Below, piece after piece: positions 32,300-41,410 of a stretch of DNA of 62,751 nt. The notes beneath the pieces are model-generated. The model was not told where the DNA came from, made no database searches, and worked only from the letters and a program-made list of their open reading frames with translations. Source of the stretch: RGIG6353 sp045660745. GTDB taxonomy: Bacteria > Bacillota > Clostridia > Oscillospirales > SIG627. How positions within the stretch are numbered: the stretch's first letter is position 1; each line of letters starts with the position of its first letter. The stretch lies in contig JAZREJ010000053.1 of the NCBI GenBank assembly GCA_045660745.1, positions 1 through 62,751 of the forward strand, read 5' to 3'. Position numbers and translations under genes: made by a program.

Positions 32300-34696
32300 A
32301 TGGACATAAGAGAGTATTTAAAGGATAATATTGTATATCTTGACGGCGGTATGGGAACCCTTCTGCAAAAGGAAGGGCTTGGTATCGGAGTGCTTCCGGA
32401 AACCTTGAATCTGACCCACCCCGAGGCGATACAGAAAATACACCGCGACTATTTTGACGCGGGAAGCAACGTTGTTAACACCAACACGTTTGGTGCAAAC
32501 CTCCTCAAATTCTCGGAGGATGAGCTTGAAGAAATAGTTGCAGCGGCAATGGATAACGCAAGAGCGGCACGCGACGCAAGTGTAGGCGCTCAAAATAAGT
32601 GGATAGCGCTTGATATAGGTCCTACGGGAAAAATGCTCAAGCCTTACGGCGACCTTGATTTTGAGGAAGCGGTAAGGATATTCGCCGCAACGGTTAAGCT
32701 CGGTGTAAAATACGGTGCGGACCTTATTTTCATTGAGACCATGAATGACAGCTACGAAACGAAGGCGGCGCTTCTTGCGGCAAAGGAAAATTCAAGTCTT
32801 CCCGTATTCGTTTCCAACGCATACAGTGAAAACGGCAAGCTTATGACGGGTGCCGAGCCTCACGCAATGGTAGCACTTCTTGAAGGTATGGGAGCGGACG
32901 CCATCGGTGTAAACTGTTCGCTCGGGCCGAGGGCACTTGCGGGAGTTGTTTCGGAATATCTTGATTATGCCTCAGTACCCGTTATTATGAAGCCCAACGC
33001 GGGACTTCCGAGGGCGGTTGAAGGCAAGACCGTATTTGACGTTTTGCCCGATGAGTTTTCGACTGAGGTTGCGCGTCTTATGAGTGAGGGCGTGCGTGTT
33101 GTTGGCGGATGCTGCGGCACCACCCCAGAGTATATTTCCGCACTCGTGCAAAAGACAAAAGGCTTCTTCCCCGAACCGATCACAGAAAAAAATATAACCT
33201 GTATTTCCTCCTACACTCATGCCTGTCAATTCGATAAGCGACCGATACTCATCGGTGAGCGCATAAATCCGACGGGTAAAAAGCGCTTCAAGGAGGCGCT
33301 GCGTGAAAACGATATAAACTACATACTGAATGAAGGTCTTTCTCAGGAGGAAAAGGGAGTTGAAGTATTGGACGTTAACGTCGGACTTCCCGAAATCGAC
33401 GAGGAAAAAATGCTCACACGAACGGTATGTGAGCTTCAGGCAATAATTTCCCTCCCTTTACAGATAGACACCTCAAACGCCAAGGCGCTTGAAAGTGCTC
33501 TTCGTCGTTACAACGGAAAAGCAATGATAAATTCCGTCAACGGTAAACAGGAGAGTATGGATGCGGTGTTCCCTCTTGCAAAGAAATACGGAGGACTTAT
33601 CGTTGCACTTACTCTTGACGAGAACGGAATTCCCGACACGGCGGAAGGGCGACTTGCAATTGCCGAAAAGATACTTCTTGAGGCAAAAAAGCATGGAATA
33701 TCAAAAAAGGATATAATCTTTGACCCACTTGCGCTCACCGTAAGCGCAGATAACAACGCAGCAAAAGAAACACTCCGAGCAGTAAAGCTCATTTCCGAAA
33801 AGTTAGGGGCTAAGACCACTCTCGGTGTTTCAAACGTTTCCTTCGGTCTTCCCGAGCGCGAGATCGTGACAGCCTCATTCTTCACACTTGCTCTCGGTGC
33901 GGGGCTGTCGGCGGCTATAATGAATCCATATTCATACGAGATGCGCAAGTCATATGCCGCATATCTTGCACTTGCCGGTCTTGACGACGGATGTGCAGAC
34001 TATATAAGATTTACCGAAGAAACACCCAAGCCATCCTTGCCGGTTGAAGAAAAACAGCCTTCAAAGAGTGAGGCAGAGTTCAAATCCGAGCTTCAAAAGG
34101 CAATCGTCAAGGGGCTCAAGGACAATGCATACGGGGTAACGGCAGAGCTTTTAAAAAGTGTGGCTCCTCTTGACATTGTGCAAAACGAAATAATCCCCGC
34201 TCTTGATATTGTGGGCAAGGGCTACGAAAATAAGACGATATACCTCCCCTCGCTTCTCATGAGTGCCGAGGCGGCAAAATCTGCTTTTGACAAGATACGC
34301 GAGAGTGTACCGAAAAGTGAGACGGGCGGTAACTGCACAATCGTCATAGCGACGGTAGAGGGAGACATTCACGATATCGGAAAGAATATCGTAAAGCTTC
34401 TTCTCGAGAATTACGGCTTTAACACGGTAGACCTCGGACGCGACGTCTCGGTCGATGAAATAGTGGAAACCACCGTAAGACTCCATGCTCCTATTGTTGG
34501 GCTCAGCGCACTTATGACAACAACTGTTCCGGCAATGGAAAAGACCATAAAGGCGCTTCGAGAAAAGGCACCTTGGTGCAAGATAATCGTAGGAGGAGCG
34601 GTTCTTACAAAAGAATACGCAGATATGATAGGCGCTGATATGTACGCGCGAGACGCTATGGAAGCGGTCAGATGGGCAGAAGCCTTAAACGCGTAA
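32300..34696 (+). CDS. metH: B12-dependent methionine synthase lacking the activation domain
   Basis: A 798-residue cytoplasmic enzyme that transfers a methyl group from methyl-THF through cobalamin to homocysteine. Domain order: homocysteine S-methyltransferase barrel (about 1-290, zinc cysteines C206 and C271/C272 in GGCCGTTPEYI), pterin-binding barrel (about 310-570, IGERINPTGKKRFKEAL), B12 cap (about 590-670), and Rossmann B12 domain with base-off ligand H691 in GDIHDIGKNIV. E. coli MetH is about 1,230 residues; the missing part is the activation domain supplied by the preceding gene. Last gene of the metF operon, followed by a strong terminator. Confidence 0.95.
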   Translation: MDIREYLKDNIVYLDGGMGTLLQKEGLGIGVLPETLNLTHPEAIQKIHRDYFDAGSNVVNTNTFGANLLKFSEDELEEIVAAAMDNARAARDASVGAQNKWIALDIGPTGKMLKPYGDLDFEEAVRIFAATVKLGVKYGADLIFIETMNDSYETKAALLAAKENSSLPVFVSNAYSENGKLMTGAEPHAMVALLEGMGADAIGVNCSLGPRALAGVVSEYLDYASVPVIMKPNAGLPRAVEGKTVFDVLPDEFSTEVARLMSEGVRVVGGCCGTTPEYISALVQKTKGFFPEPITEKNITCISSYTHACQFDKRPILIGERINPTGKKRFKEALRENDINYILNEGLSQEEKGVEVLDVNVGLPEIDEEKMLTRTVCELQAIISLPLQIDTSNAKALESALRRYNGKAMINSVNGKQESMDAVFPLAKKYGGLIVALTLDENGIPDTAEGRLAIAEKILLEAKKHGISKKDIIFDPLALTVSADNNAAKETLRAVKLISEKLGAKTTLGVSNVSFGLPEREIVTASFFTLALGAGLSAAIMNPYSYEMRKSYAAYLALAGLDDGCADYIRFTEETPKPSLPVEEKQPSKSEAEFKSELQKAIVKGLKDNAYGVTAELLKSVAPLDIVQNEIIPALDIVGKGYENKTIYLPSLLMSAEAAKSAFDKIRESVPKSETGGNCTIVIATVEGDIHDIGKNIVKLLLENYGFNTVDLGRDVSVDEIVETTVRLHAPIVGLSALMTTTVPAMEKTIKALREKAPWCKIIVGGAVLTKEYADMIGADMYARDAMEAVRWAEALNA

Positions 34697-34703
34697 AAAT
34701 TCA

Positions 34704-34732
34704 ACAAAGCCGTGCAGAAATGCACGGCTTTG
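34704..34732. terminator. terminator of the metF-metH operon
   Basis: CAAAGCCGTGCA (34704-34715) pairs with TGCACGGCTTTG (34721-34732), then a T-run. It may also serve the convergent AraC gene. Confidence 0.88.
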
Positions 34733-34736
34733 TTTT

Positions 34737-35540
34737 TTAAATATCCGATTTGTTTTTTCTGTAATCGCTCGGCATTACTCCCGTTTCCCTTTTAAACAGC
34801 CTTGAAAAATTTCTTGGGTCAAGTCCTACAGATGCGGCAATTTGAGAAATACTGTAATTCCCCGACTCGATAAGCGTACAGGCGTGTCTTATTCTGAGGG
34901 AATTAATATAATTGTGAGGAGACATTCCGACTCTTTTTCTGAAAAGCGTGGAGAAATACGCACGCTCCAGCCCCGCCTCACGCGCAAGCTCTGACACCGA
35001 AAGGGATTCGTTATACCTCGTCTGTATTATACCGAGAATCCTCTCTACCCACTCATCGGCAGACAGTCCCTTATTGCCCTTCAAGAGAGTCGAAAGAAAG
35101 CCGTACACGCAGGATGTGAGCATAAGTGATTCGCCAACGCCCTCGACATTCCAGTGCTCCAGCATTTTTGCGCCCCATGCGTAAAGCTCATCAAACAGCT
35201 CATCAGGAGCGAACGGATTTTCCGATGTGATGCCCGCGCGTTTGAGATATCGCCCTATGGTAAGCGAATCAACTCCGAACCAGATGCCCTTTCTCGGGTT
35301 CTTTTTATCAGCTGTGTGCATAACCTTGTCTCCGGGTAGGAGTATATAGCAACGACACGGAGACACATCAAATACCCGCCCGTTTATAATAACGGTGCCA
35401 TAGCCCTCAACGCAAAATTCCACGATATACACATCCCTTATTACCGGTCCAAAGGTGGCTCCGGGAGTAAGGTCATATTCCTCTTCGCAATAGCACACAC
35501 TTGGCTCTTCCCTACCGGTAAATCTTCTCTGTATAACCAT
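34737..35540 (-). CDS. AraC family transcriptional regulator
   Basis: A regulator of about 267 residues with an N-terminal cupin sensor (about 5-140, GTVIINGRVFDVSPCRCYILLPGDK) and a C-terminal double HTH (about 165-265, ERAYFSTLFRKRVGMSPHNYI and FSRLFKRETGVMPSDYRK). The start is put at ATG 35540, with GAGGT 7 nt upstream. It is divergent from the Gfo/Idh/MocA gene at 35652; the spacer contains an inverted repeat AAATCTT (35570-35576) and AAGATTT (35595-35601) that could be its site. It probably activates the neighbouring sugar-type catabolic genes. Confidence 0.9.
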   Translation of the reverse strand: MVIQRRFTGREEPSVCYCEEEYDLTPGATFGPVIRDVYIVEFCVEGYGTVIINGRVFDVSPCRCYILLPGDKVMHTADKKNPRKGIWFGVDSLTIGRYLKRAGITSENPFAPDELFDELYAWGAKMLEHWNVEGVGESLMLTSCVYGFLSTLLKGNKGLSADEWVERILGIIQTRYNESLSVSELAREAGLERAYFSTLFRKRVGMSPHNYINSLRIRHACTLIESGNYSISQIAASVGLDPRNFSRLFKRETGVMPSDYRKNKSDI

Positions 35541-35651
35541 ATATTTTACCTCAATCAAACAAAATGAATAAATCTTCAAACAAATACTACTTGTAAGATT
35601 TATGCTTATTTATTACAATAATATCATAAAAAAGTGAAAGGTGCAATAGAC

Positions 35652-36689
35652 ATGGAAAAAAACAATTTGAATGTTGCAGTTATCAGCTGCAGCTATATGG
35701 CAGAAAGACACATGGAGGGAATAGTTGCAAAAAAGGGGGCTACTCTTTACGCTATATGCGACAATGCAACAGACGGAAGACTTGAGCGTTGCCGCGAAAA
35801 GTACAACGTACCCATTGCGGTGACAGATTGGAGAGAGCTGGTAAACGACGAAAACATTGATGCGGCAGTTATTGTTACTCCGGACGATTTCCATCTTGAA
35901 ATGTCGGAAACATTCCTCAGAGCGGGTAAAGATGTGCTTTGTGAAAAACCCATGGCGCTCACCCTTGAAGAGTGTGAAAAGATGATGCTTGCCGAAAAGG
36001 AAAGCGGAAAAACTCTTATGATCGGTCAGGTTTGCCGTTGCACACCCGCATTCGTTATGGCAAAAGAAATGATTGAATCAGGCAAAATAGGCGAGCTTAC
36101 ATTTGTTGAAAGCGAGTATGCACACGATTATTCAAAGGTGCGCGGCTACAACGATTGGCGTGTTAATCCCCGCAGAGAGGGCTTTATCGGAGGCGGCTGT
36201 CACGCAGTTGACCTACTTCGCTGGATAGCCGGCGACCCCGTTGAGGTACACGCCTATGCCAACCACAAATATCTCACAGACTGGCCTGTAAACGATACGA
36301 CAATAGCTGTTTACAAGTTTCCGAATAACGTTATAGGCAAGGTATTCGTCTCGATAGGCTGTAAGAGAGGCTATACCATGCGCTCCTGCTTCTACGGAAC
36401 GAAGGGCACTATCATCTGCGACAACACCTCTGCAACCCTTCAGCTCTTTGAAACTGTTGACGAGAACGGAAATGAGGCAGATTACACAAAAGCCAAGGAA
36501 ATCCCCGTTGAAGTCAACAACCACAACATTACCGCCGAAATCGACGCATTCATCAACGGCATCACAGGTAAGAAGGATATCCTCGTTACCTCACGTGAGG
36601 GCGCATCATCTGTTGCTGTTTGCTGTGCAACCGTTGAATCTGCCGCAAAGGATGGCGAAACCGTCAAGATCAGATATCCCGAGGTTTAA
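35652..36689 (+). CDS. Gfo/Idh/MocA family oxidoreductase
   Basis: A dehydrogenase of about 345 residues. The N-terminal Rossmann segment NVAVISCSYMAERHMEG replaces the usual G-x-G-x-x-G by S-C-S-Y-M-A, an unusual cofactor loop. The catalytic lysine motif is CEKPMAL and the D-x3-H motif is GGGCHAVDLLRW. I place the start at ATG 35652, with AAAGG upstream, rather than GTG 35634. It is divergent from the AraC gene and convergent with a sugar isomerase/epimerase, so it belongs with the 34.7-41.4 kb catabolic group. The substrate is unknown. Confidence 0.85.
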   Translation: MEKNNLNVAVISCSYMAERHMEGIVAKKGATLYAICDNATDGRLERCREKYNVPIAVTDWRELVNDENIDAAVIVTPDDFHLEMSETFLRAGKDVLCEKPMALTLEECEKMMLAEKESGKTLMIGQVCRCTPAFVMAKEMIESGKIGELTFVESEYAHDYSKVRGYNDWRVNPRREGFIGGGCHAVDLLRWIAGDPVEVHAYANHKYLTDWPVNDTTIAVYKFPNNVIGKVFVSIGCKRGYTMRSCFYGTKGTIICDNTSATLQLFETVDENGNEADYTKAKEIPVEVNNHNITAEIDAFINGITGKKDILVTSREGASSVAVCCATVESAAKDGETVKIRYPEV

Positions 36690-36703
36690 TTCATCAAAAA
36701 TAA

Positions 36704-36730
36704 AATGCCAAGGCTTCAGGCCTTGGCATT
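36704..36730. terminator. bidirectional terminator
   Basis: AATGCCAAGGC (36704-36714) pairs with GCCTTGGCATT (36720-36730) between convergent genes ending at 36689 and 36736. Confidence 0.88.
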
Positions 36731-36735
36731 CTTTA

Positions 36736-37623
36736 TTATTCTGCAGTTTCTTCTTCAAAATCCCAATTATACTTATTGATTTCGGTTGTGAGAAGCTCGA
36801 TTGCGTTTCTGACATCTCTGTCCTTCTGCTCACTCTGAGGAATCTCACGTTCAATGGTGAAGGCGCCCTTATACTTGAGTGCATTAAGCTTACGAACAAC
36901 CTCGGGAATGTTTGCCTTACCCTCTCCGAGTGCGACCTCTTCGCCGCAACGTCTTCCGCCTGTGGGGAAGAATGCATCCTTGCAGTGTGTGCCTCGAACA
37001 TACTTTCCGAATACGTCAAGAGCATCAACAGGGTTACCTGTTCCGTAAATGATAAGGTTTGCGGTGTCAAGGTTTACACCGAGATTTTCTCCGCCACAGT
37101 CTTCAATGGTACGAAGAATGGTTACGGGAATCTCCTGACCTGTCTCAAAGTTAAAATACTGATTATTATTCTTGATGGTAACAAGAAGCATCTTGAGTGT
37201 TGTGAGAAAGCTTACGTACAACGGGTCTGCGGGGTTGTAGGGAATGAATCCGCAATGGGTTGTAACGTCGGTTACACCAAGCTTCTTTGCCCAGTTAGCC
37301 GCCTGAGCAAGCTGCTCAATTCTGTTAAAACGGAAAGCGGGAGGAACAAGTCCCCATGTCTCAAACATATCACAGTAATTACCTGTACCGGGAGCGAGGG
37401 TGGGGAAAGGAGTCCAACCAGCCCAGAGGTTTGATATCTGCACGTCATACTTGTCGCAAAGCTCAAGCACCATTTGAGCGGTTTCGTCATTACGCTCAGC
37501 AACGCTCCACGACATAAGCTGACAGGAATGAAGTCCGAAGGACTGCACTCTCTTGAATTTTTCTTCTACTATACTTCTGTTCGGATTCATACCGATAAAC
37601 AGACCTATTTTCGGTTTAGCCAT
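36736..37623 (-). CDS. sugar phosphate isomerase/epimerase-type TIM barrel
   Basis: A 295-residue AP-endonuclease-2/xylose-isomerase-like TIM barrel. Metal-site segments include VTTHCGFIPYNP, NLGVNLDTANLIIYG, GTHCKDAFFPTGG and the closing FTIEREIPQS glutamate. Such proteins isomerise or epimerise sugars and keto-inositols. GGAGA lies before the ATG at 37623. It is on its own transcript, convergent with the Gfo/Idh/MocA gene; an oxidoreductase plus an epimerase of this type often act in sequence on the same polyol. Confidence 0.88.
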   Translation of the reverse strand: MAKPKIGLFIGMNPNRSIVEEKFKRVQSFGLHSCQLMSWSVAERNDETAQMVLELCDKYDVQISNLWAGWTPFPTLAPGTGNYCDMFETWGLVPPAFRFNRIEQLAQAANWAKKLGVTDVTTHCGFIPYNPADPLYVSFLTTLKMLLVTIKNNNQYFNFETGQEIPVTILRTIEDCGGENLGVNLDTANLIIYGTGNPVDALDVFGKYVRGTHCKDAFFPTGGRRCGEEVALGEGKANIPEVVRKLNALKYKGAFTIEREIPQSEQKDRDVRNAIELLTTEINKYNWDFEEETAE

Positions 37624-37718
37624 TTTAATTTTCTCCTTTTCAGTTTACTACATCTGTTATATCAAAATTTTCCTAAAAAGTCAATAATATCGAAATAATT
37701 TCGCAATATCAAGTCAAA

Positions 37719-37752
37719 AAAATCACACCGAGTGCAATATCGGTGTGATTTT
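37719..37752 (-). terminator. terminator of the ceramidase-like/unknown gene pair
   Basis: AAAATCACACCG (37719-37730) pairs with CGGTGTGATTTT (37741-37752), with a T-run on the minus strand. Confidence 0.85.
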
Positions 37753-37755
37753 CCG

Positions 37756-38532
37756 TTATATTTCAAACTCTCCCATTTCACGCACGTATTTTTTAAGTAT
37801 TCTGCAAGCGTCAAGGCAGTCGTCGGCAAGTGCACTTGAACAAAAGATTACTCCCTCAATGTCACCCGTCTTAAGCATATCAAAATATCTGCTTATCTGT
37901 GACTCGAAAATATCGGCAGGGATCTGACATCCCCCTTCATAATTATAAAGATAAATGCCAAGCATCAGAGGTTTGTCCTCCCCGATAATGCCACGCAGTG
38001 TCTTATAATAGGCTTCGGCATTGCAGACGTTTTTTGCCTCCCAAATCCAAAACGTGATTCCGTCGAAGCAATCAACGTATCTTTCAAGGTCAAGCCCCAG
38101 CTGATGCTCATAAAGCACGCACCAGAAATCAAGTCCCTTTTCGTTGAGCGCTTTTCTTATTTTCTTCAATACGTCGGGTGTAAAGCGCTCCATTCTGTCG
38201 GGGGAAAAGAAATCGTCAACGATTCCGCCTGTGATATTAGCTCTGTCAAGCACGTCTATGATGTCAGGAGCGTTTCCCAACTCGTGCTCCGGCAGAGGTG
38301 TACTTGCGTCACCAAGCACCGACCATTTAAGCTCTCTGATTACAGAAAACCTATCAGCCATATCATCAAACGGAGGCTGTATATTTCCTGTAAATGAAAT
38401 GATAAACGCATTTTTTACGCCATATTCCTCGGCAAAGCGTTCGGGAGTCATGGTGTTTTTTGATTTCGTGTAATGGTCGTGAGAGCCTTCAAGATGCCCC
38501 CAATTCCAAAGCTTTTCACAAAGTTTTGCCAT
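37756..38532 (-). CDS. unrecognised protein, possible TIM barrel
   Basis: A 258-residue soluble protein I cannot place in a family. It starts MAKLCEKLWNWGHLEGSHDH and has alternating strand/helix segments that could form a (beta/alpha)8 barrel: NAFIISFTGN, DFWCVLYEHQLG, GITFWIWEAKNV, PLMLGIYLYNYEGG and GVIFCSSAL. Tryptophan- and acid-rich strand ends (FWIWEAKN) recall glycoside hydrolase barrels. It lies 12 bp downstream of the ceramidase-like gene on the same strand and shares its promoter (39891-39919), so it probably acts in the same pathway. Confidence 0.7.
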   Translation of the reverse strand: MAKLCEKLWNWGHLEGSHDHYTKSKNTMTPERFAEEYGVKNAFIISFTGNIQPPFDDMADRFSVIRELKWSVLGDASTPLPEHELGNAPDIIDVLDRANITGGIVDDFFSPDRMERFTPDVLKKIRKALNEKGLDFWCVLYEHQLGLDLERYVDCFDGITFWIWEAKNVCNAEAYYKTLRGIIGEDKPLMLGIYLYNYEGGCQIPADIFESQISRYFDMLKTGDIEGVIFCSSALADDCLDACRILKKYVREMGEFEI

Positions 38533-38544
38533 AAAGCGCTCTCC

Positions 38545-39849
38545 TTAAAACTTCTTTATAAGCTCAACCGCAGTATCTACCATACGCTCTGCAGTATCAA
38601 CGCCGAGATATGAGGATGACTGGGAAATTTTTGCTTCATATACTCCCGCTTCAAGGGCGACACGGGTAGGAACGTAACCGACACCGGCATTCGCAAGTGC
38701 GACGGTAAATATCGCTTTACGCTCTGTACCGGCTTTGATACCGAGGGAAACGTCGGAATATACCTCACCGGGAAGGGCAACTATCACAAACTCACCCACA
38801 CGCATTACCTGAACCTCGATGTTCTTAAAATACTTGGGATTCTCATAAAGATTTACCCAGCTTTTTGCATAGCTGCGGTCATTGGGGTTATCGGTATTAA
38901 TATTAGCCTTTGCCCACTCGTACATTTCCTTAGTGGGTTGACGGCGGTCTGCACGGAACACCTTTCTTTCAAGAGCAAGAGAGGTATCCTTCATTTTGGT
39001 TGCCGTTTCGTCAATAGAAAGTACCTTTTCAGCAAGTGCCTTACCCATTACGGCATAGTGAGTACCCATTCCGTAAGGGTAGCCTCCAACCTTCTGCCAG
39101 AGATAATAGTCAATATGGTTAACGTTACCTGAGCAACCGCAAAGGAAAACCGTAACCGAGGAGTCACCGTACTTATCCTTGAGAAGCCTTCTCATTTCTC
39201 CGGGATAGTCGGCACAATATTCAAACTCTCCTCCTCCCGCAGTATCGCAATGACAGGCGAAGTTTACAAGATGTCCGATATTATTCCCCTTCTTATCAAC
39301 AAAACGGATAGATGAAACCGAGCGGTCGATAGGTGCAAGAGGTCCTGCGAGCTGGTCTACAAATTTCGAAGGATTGGAACAGAGAGTGCCGTCTTTAAGC
39401 TTATAGTTGCGGTTAAAGCTTAAGTTTTCAAGCTCATCCATTCCGTAAAAGACCTCAGCCTCACATCTTACGTTATACGCCTCAACGATTGCCTCAACAG
39501 TCATGGTCTTCATGTGCTCAAAGGCTTTCTTTGAAATCTTGTTGAAGACGTTACCGGGACGCTTTGTGGGTGCGCCTGTATGTATATGGGTGGTTGTAAC
39601 CATTATGGCTTCAGGGAGTATGCCCGTCTTTTCGGATGCACGGCGGCGTATTTCTGCTGTTATGTCACTGTCAAAGCTGATTATATCAACCGACACAAGA
39701 GCAAAAACGCTCTTTCCGTCGTCAAGCACCATTGCATGAGTGCCGAGGGGGGACTTAACTCCTACTGCAAGACGCTCAACAAAATATCCCGGCATATTAA
39801 GTCCAAGAGGCGGTGTTATATCTTTTTCCGAAACTCCAACTTTAATCAT
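38545..39849 (-). CDS. neutral/alkaline ceramidase-like protein, second copy
   Basis: A protein of about 434 residues with the ceramidase-like N-terminus KVGVSEKDITPPLGLNMPGY, an early MVLDDG strand, a metal-type TTTHIHTGAPT segment (about 88-98) and HLVNFACHCDT (about 205-215). It resembles the protein at 13038-14522 in order of motifs but is shorter. No signal peptide is seen. The start at ATG 39849 is chosen because AAGGAG lies 7 nt upstream. It is first in an operon with the unknown gene at 37756-38532 and divergent from an M20 amidohydrolase, so two amide-cleaving types of enzyme meet here. Confidence 0.8.
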   Translation of the reverse strand: MIKVGVSEKDITPPLGLNMPGYFVERLAVGVKSPLGTHAMVLDDGKSVFALVSVDIISFDSDITAEIRRRASEKTGILPEAIMVTTTHIHTGAPTKRPGNVFNKISKKAFEHMKTMTVEAIVEAYNVRCEAEVFYGMDELENLSFNRNYKLKDGTLCSNPSKFVDQLAGPLAPIDRSVSSIRFVDKKGNNIGHLVNFACHCDTAGGGEFEYCADYPGEMRRLLKDKYGDSSVTVFLCGCSGNVNHIDYYLWQKVGGYPYGMGTHYAVMGKALAEKVLSIDETATKMKDTSLALERKVFRADRRQPTKEMYEWAKANINTDNPNDRSYAKSWVNLYENPKYFKNIEVQVMRVGEFVIVALPGEVYSDVSLGIKAGTERKAIFTVALANAGVGYVPTRVALEAGVYEAKISQSSSYLGVDTAERMVDTAVELIKKF

Positions 39850-39890
39850 AGTCATTCTCCTTTTGTCTTATGGCTTTATTAATTGCTTTA

Positions 39891-39919
39891 ATTATAGAAT
39901 GAAACATACAAAAAGTCAA
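39891..39919 (-). promoter_or_regulatory. promoter of the ceramidase-like operon
   Basis: On the minus strand TTGACT (39914-39919) and TATAAT (39891-39896) are separated by 17 bp. Confidence 0.75.
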
Positions 39920-40013
39920 TGTTTTTGTACTTATATATATTTACATATCAAAAAAAGTGTGGTAAAATATACCTAATGATAAAATAACAGTATTATGCTC
40001 TAAGGAGGCTAAT

Positions 40014-41351
40014 ATGAAAAAATACGATCTCGCTGTCGAAAAGCATTCAAAGTTGATTCATGACTGTCACGAATTCGTTTGGAAAAATCCCGAAACAGGA
40101 TATCGCGAAGTAAAGACCTCCGCTTATCTCGAAGCGGAATTTGAAAAGCTCGGCTACACCCTTACCCGTGCTGAGGGTATCACGGGATTTGTCACAGATT
40201 TAGACACAGGACGTGAAGGCCCTACTGTTCTTATCTGCGGTGAGCTTGACTCTCTCATATGCGCAGATCACCCCGAAGCTGACCCCGATACAGGCGCAGT
40301 TCACTGCTGCGGTCACTCGGCTCAGTGTGCCGCTCTTCTCGGTATTGCCGCCGCTCTCAAGGAGCCCGGTGTACTCGACGATATGTGCGGTAAGATAAGA
40401 CTCTGTGCAGTTCCCGCCGAGGAGCTTATCGAAATCGAATACAGAAAGACGCTTATGGATGAGGGTAAAATATCCTACATGGGCGGCAAGCCTGAGTTTT
40501 TGAAGAGAGGTCTTTTCGACGGTGTTGATCTTGCATTCATGGTTCACACCACCATTGGTGAGAGCTTCTCCATCAGACGCGGAATGAGCGTCGGATGCGT
40601 TGCAAAGAAGATAACCTACAAGGGACGCTCATCTCATGCAGGCGGTTCTCCTTGGAACGGAATCAATGCACTTTATGCCGCAAATCTCGGTCTCAATGCC
40701 GCAAACGCTCTTCGCGAGACCTTCAAGGAGCAGGATTACATCCGCTTCCATCCCATCATCACCGCAGGCGGTAACGCAGTAAACGCAATCCCCGACAGAG
40801 TTATCGTTGAAAGTTATGTGCGCGGTATCAGCTACGAGGCTATGAAGGATGCAAACTCCCGTCTCAACCGTGCGCTCACCGGTGCGGCACTCTCCATGGG
40901 TGCTAACGTTGACATTGAGGACATCCCCGGATACTCACCCGTATATAACAATGCAGATCTTGCCGACGTTGCAGAAAAAGCATTCCACGATATGTTCCCC
41001 GAAAGAGACATCAAAATTCTTGAAGGCGTTGGCACAGGCTCAACCGATATGGGCGACCTTTCAACCATTATGCCCATTCTCCATCCTTATGCAGCCGGCT
41101 CTCAAGGCTTCTCGCACGGCTCCAACTACAGAGTTGTAAACGTTCAGGATGCCTGCGTTAACTCCGCTAAGTGGCAGATCGCTATGCTCGACATACTTCT
41201 CCGCGATGGAGCAAAGGTAGCAAAGAAGGTTCTTGCAAACTTCACTCCCTACTTCAAGAGCAAGGAGGAATACTTTGAATACATGCAAACCTTCGCAAGA
41301 AACGGTGACAGAATTGAGTATTCCGACGAAGGTGCAAGCGTAAAGCTTTGA
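40014..41351 (+). CDS. M20 family amidohydrolase (AbgB-like)
   Basis: A 445-residue two-zinc M20 hydrolase. Metal-site pieces: GELDSL (about 77-82), CGHSAQCAALLG (about 101-112), AEELIE (about 139), MVHTTIGESF and the late histidine in SHGSNY. C-G-H-S/N-A-Q instead of C-G-H-D-x-H points to the AbgB/p-aminobenzoyl-glutamate hydrolase side of the family. A dimerisation insert lies at about 200-310 (KGRSSHAGGSPWNGINAL). It removes an acyl or amino acid group from an amide in the cytoplasm. AAGGAGG precedes the ATG. It is divergent from the ceramidase-like operon and followed by the arg operon promoter. Confidence 0.9.
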   Translation: MKKYDLAVEKHSKLIHDCHEFVWKNPETGYREVKTSAYLEAEFEKLGYTLTRAEGITGFVTDLDTGREGPTVLICGELDSLICADHPEADPDTGAVHCCGHSAQCAALLGIAAALKEPGVLDDMCGKIRLCAVPAEELIEIEYRKTLMDEGKISYMGGKPEFLKRGLFDGVDLAFMVHTTIGESFSIRRGMSVGCVAKKITYKGRSSHAGGSPWNGINALYAANLGLNAANALRETFKEQDYIRFHPIITAGGNAVNAIPDRVIVESYVRGISYEAMKDANSRLNRALTGAALSMGANVDIEDIPGYSPVYNNADLADVAEKAFHDMFPERDIKILEGVGTGSTDMGDLSTIMPILHPYAAGSQGFSHGSNYRVVNVQDACVNSAKWQIAMLDILLRDGAKVAKKVLANFTPYFKSKEEYFEYMQTFARNGDRIEYSDEGASVKL

Positions 41352-41381
41352 TTTTTTGTGTATTTTTATACATTTATACGC

Positions 41382-41410
41382 TTGACATTTATGTATAAAT
41401 GTTGTATAAT
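41382..41410 (+). promoter_or_regulatory. promoter of the arg operon
   Basis: A perfect TTGACA (41382-41387) and TATAAT (41405-41410) are separated by 17 bp. The predicted start is near 41417, inside the ARG-box-like array. Confidence 0.85.

Noticed and set aside
36448..37434. A 328-codon plus-strand frame across the end of the Gfo/Idh/MocA gene and opposite the isomerase gene
   Set aside because: It runs through a bidirectional terminator and overlaps two real genes in other frames; no homology is seen.
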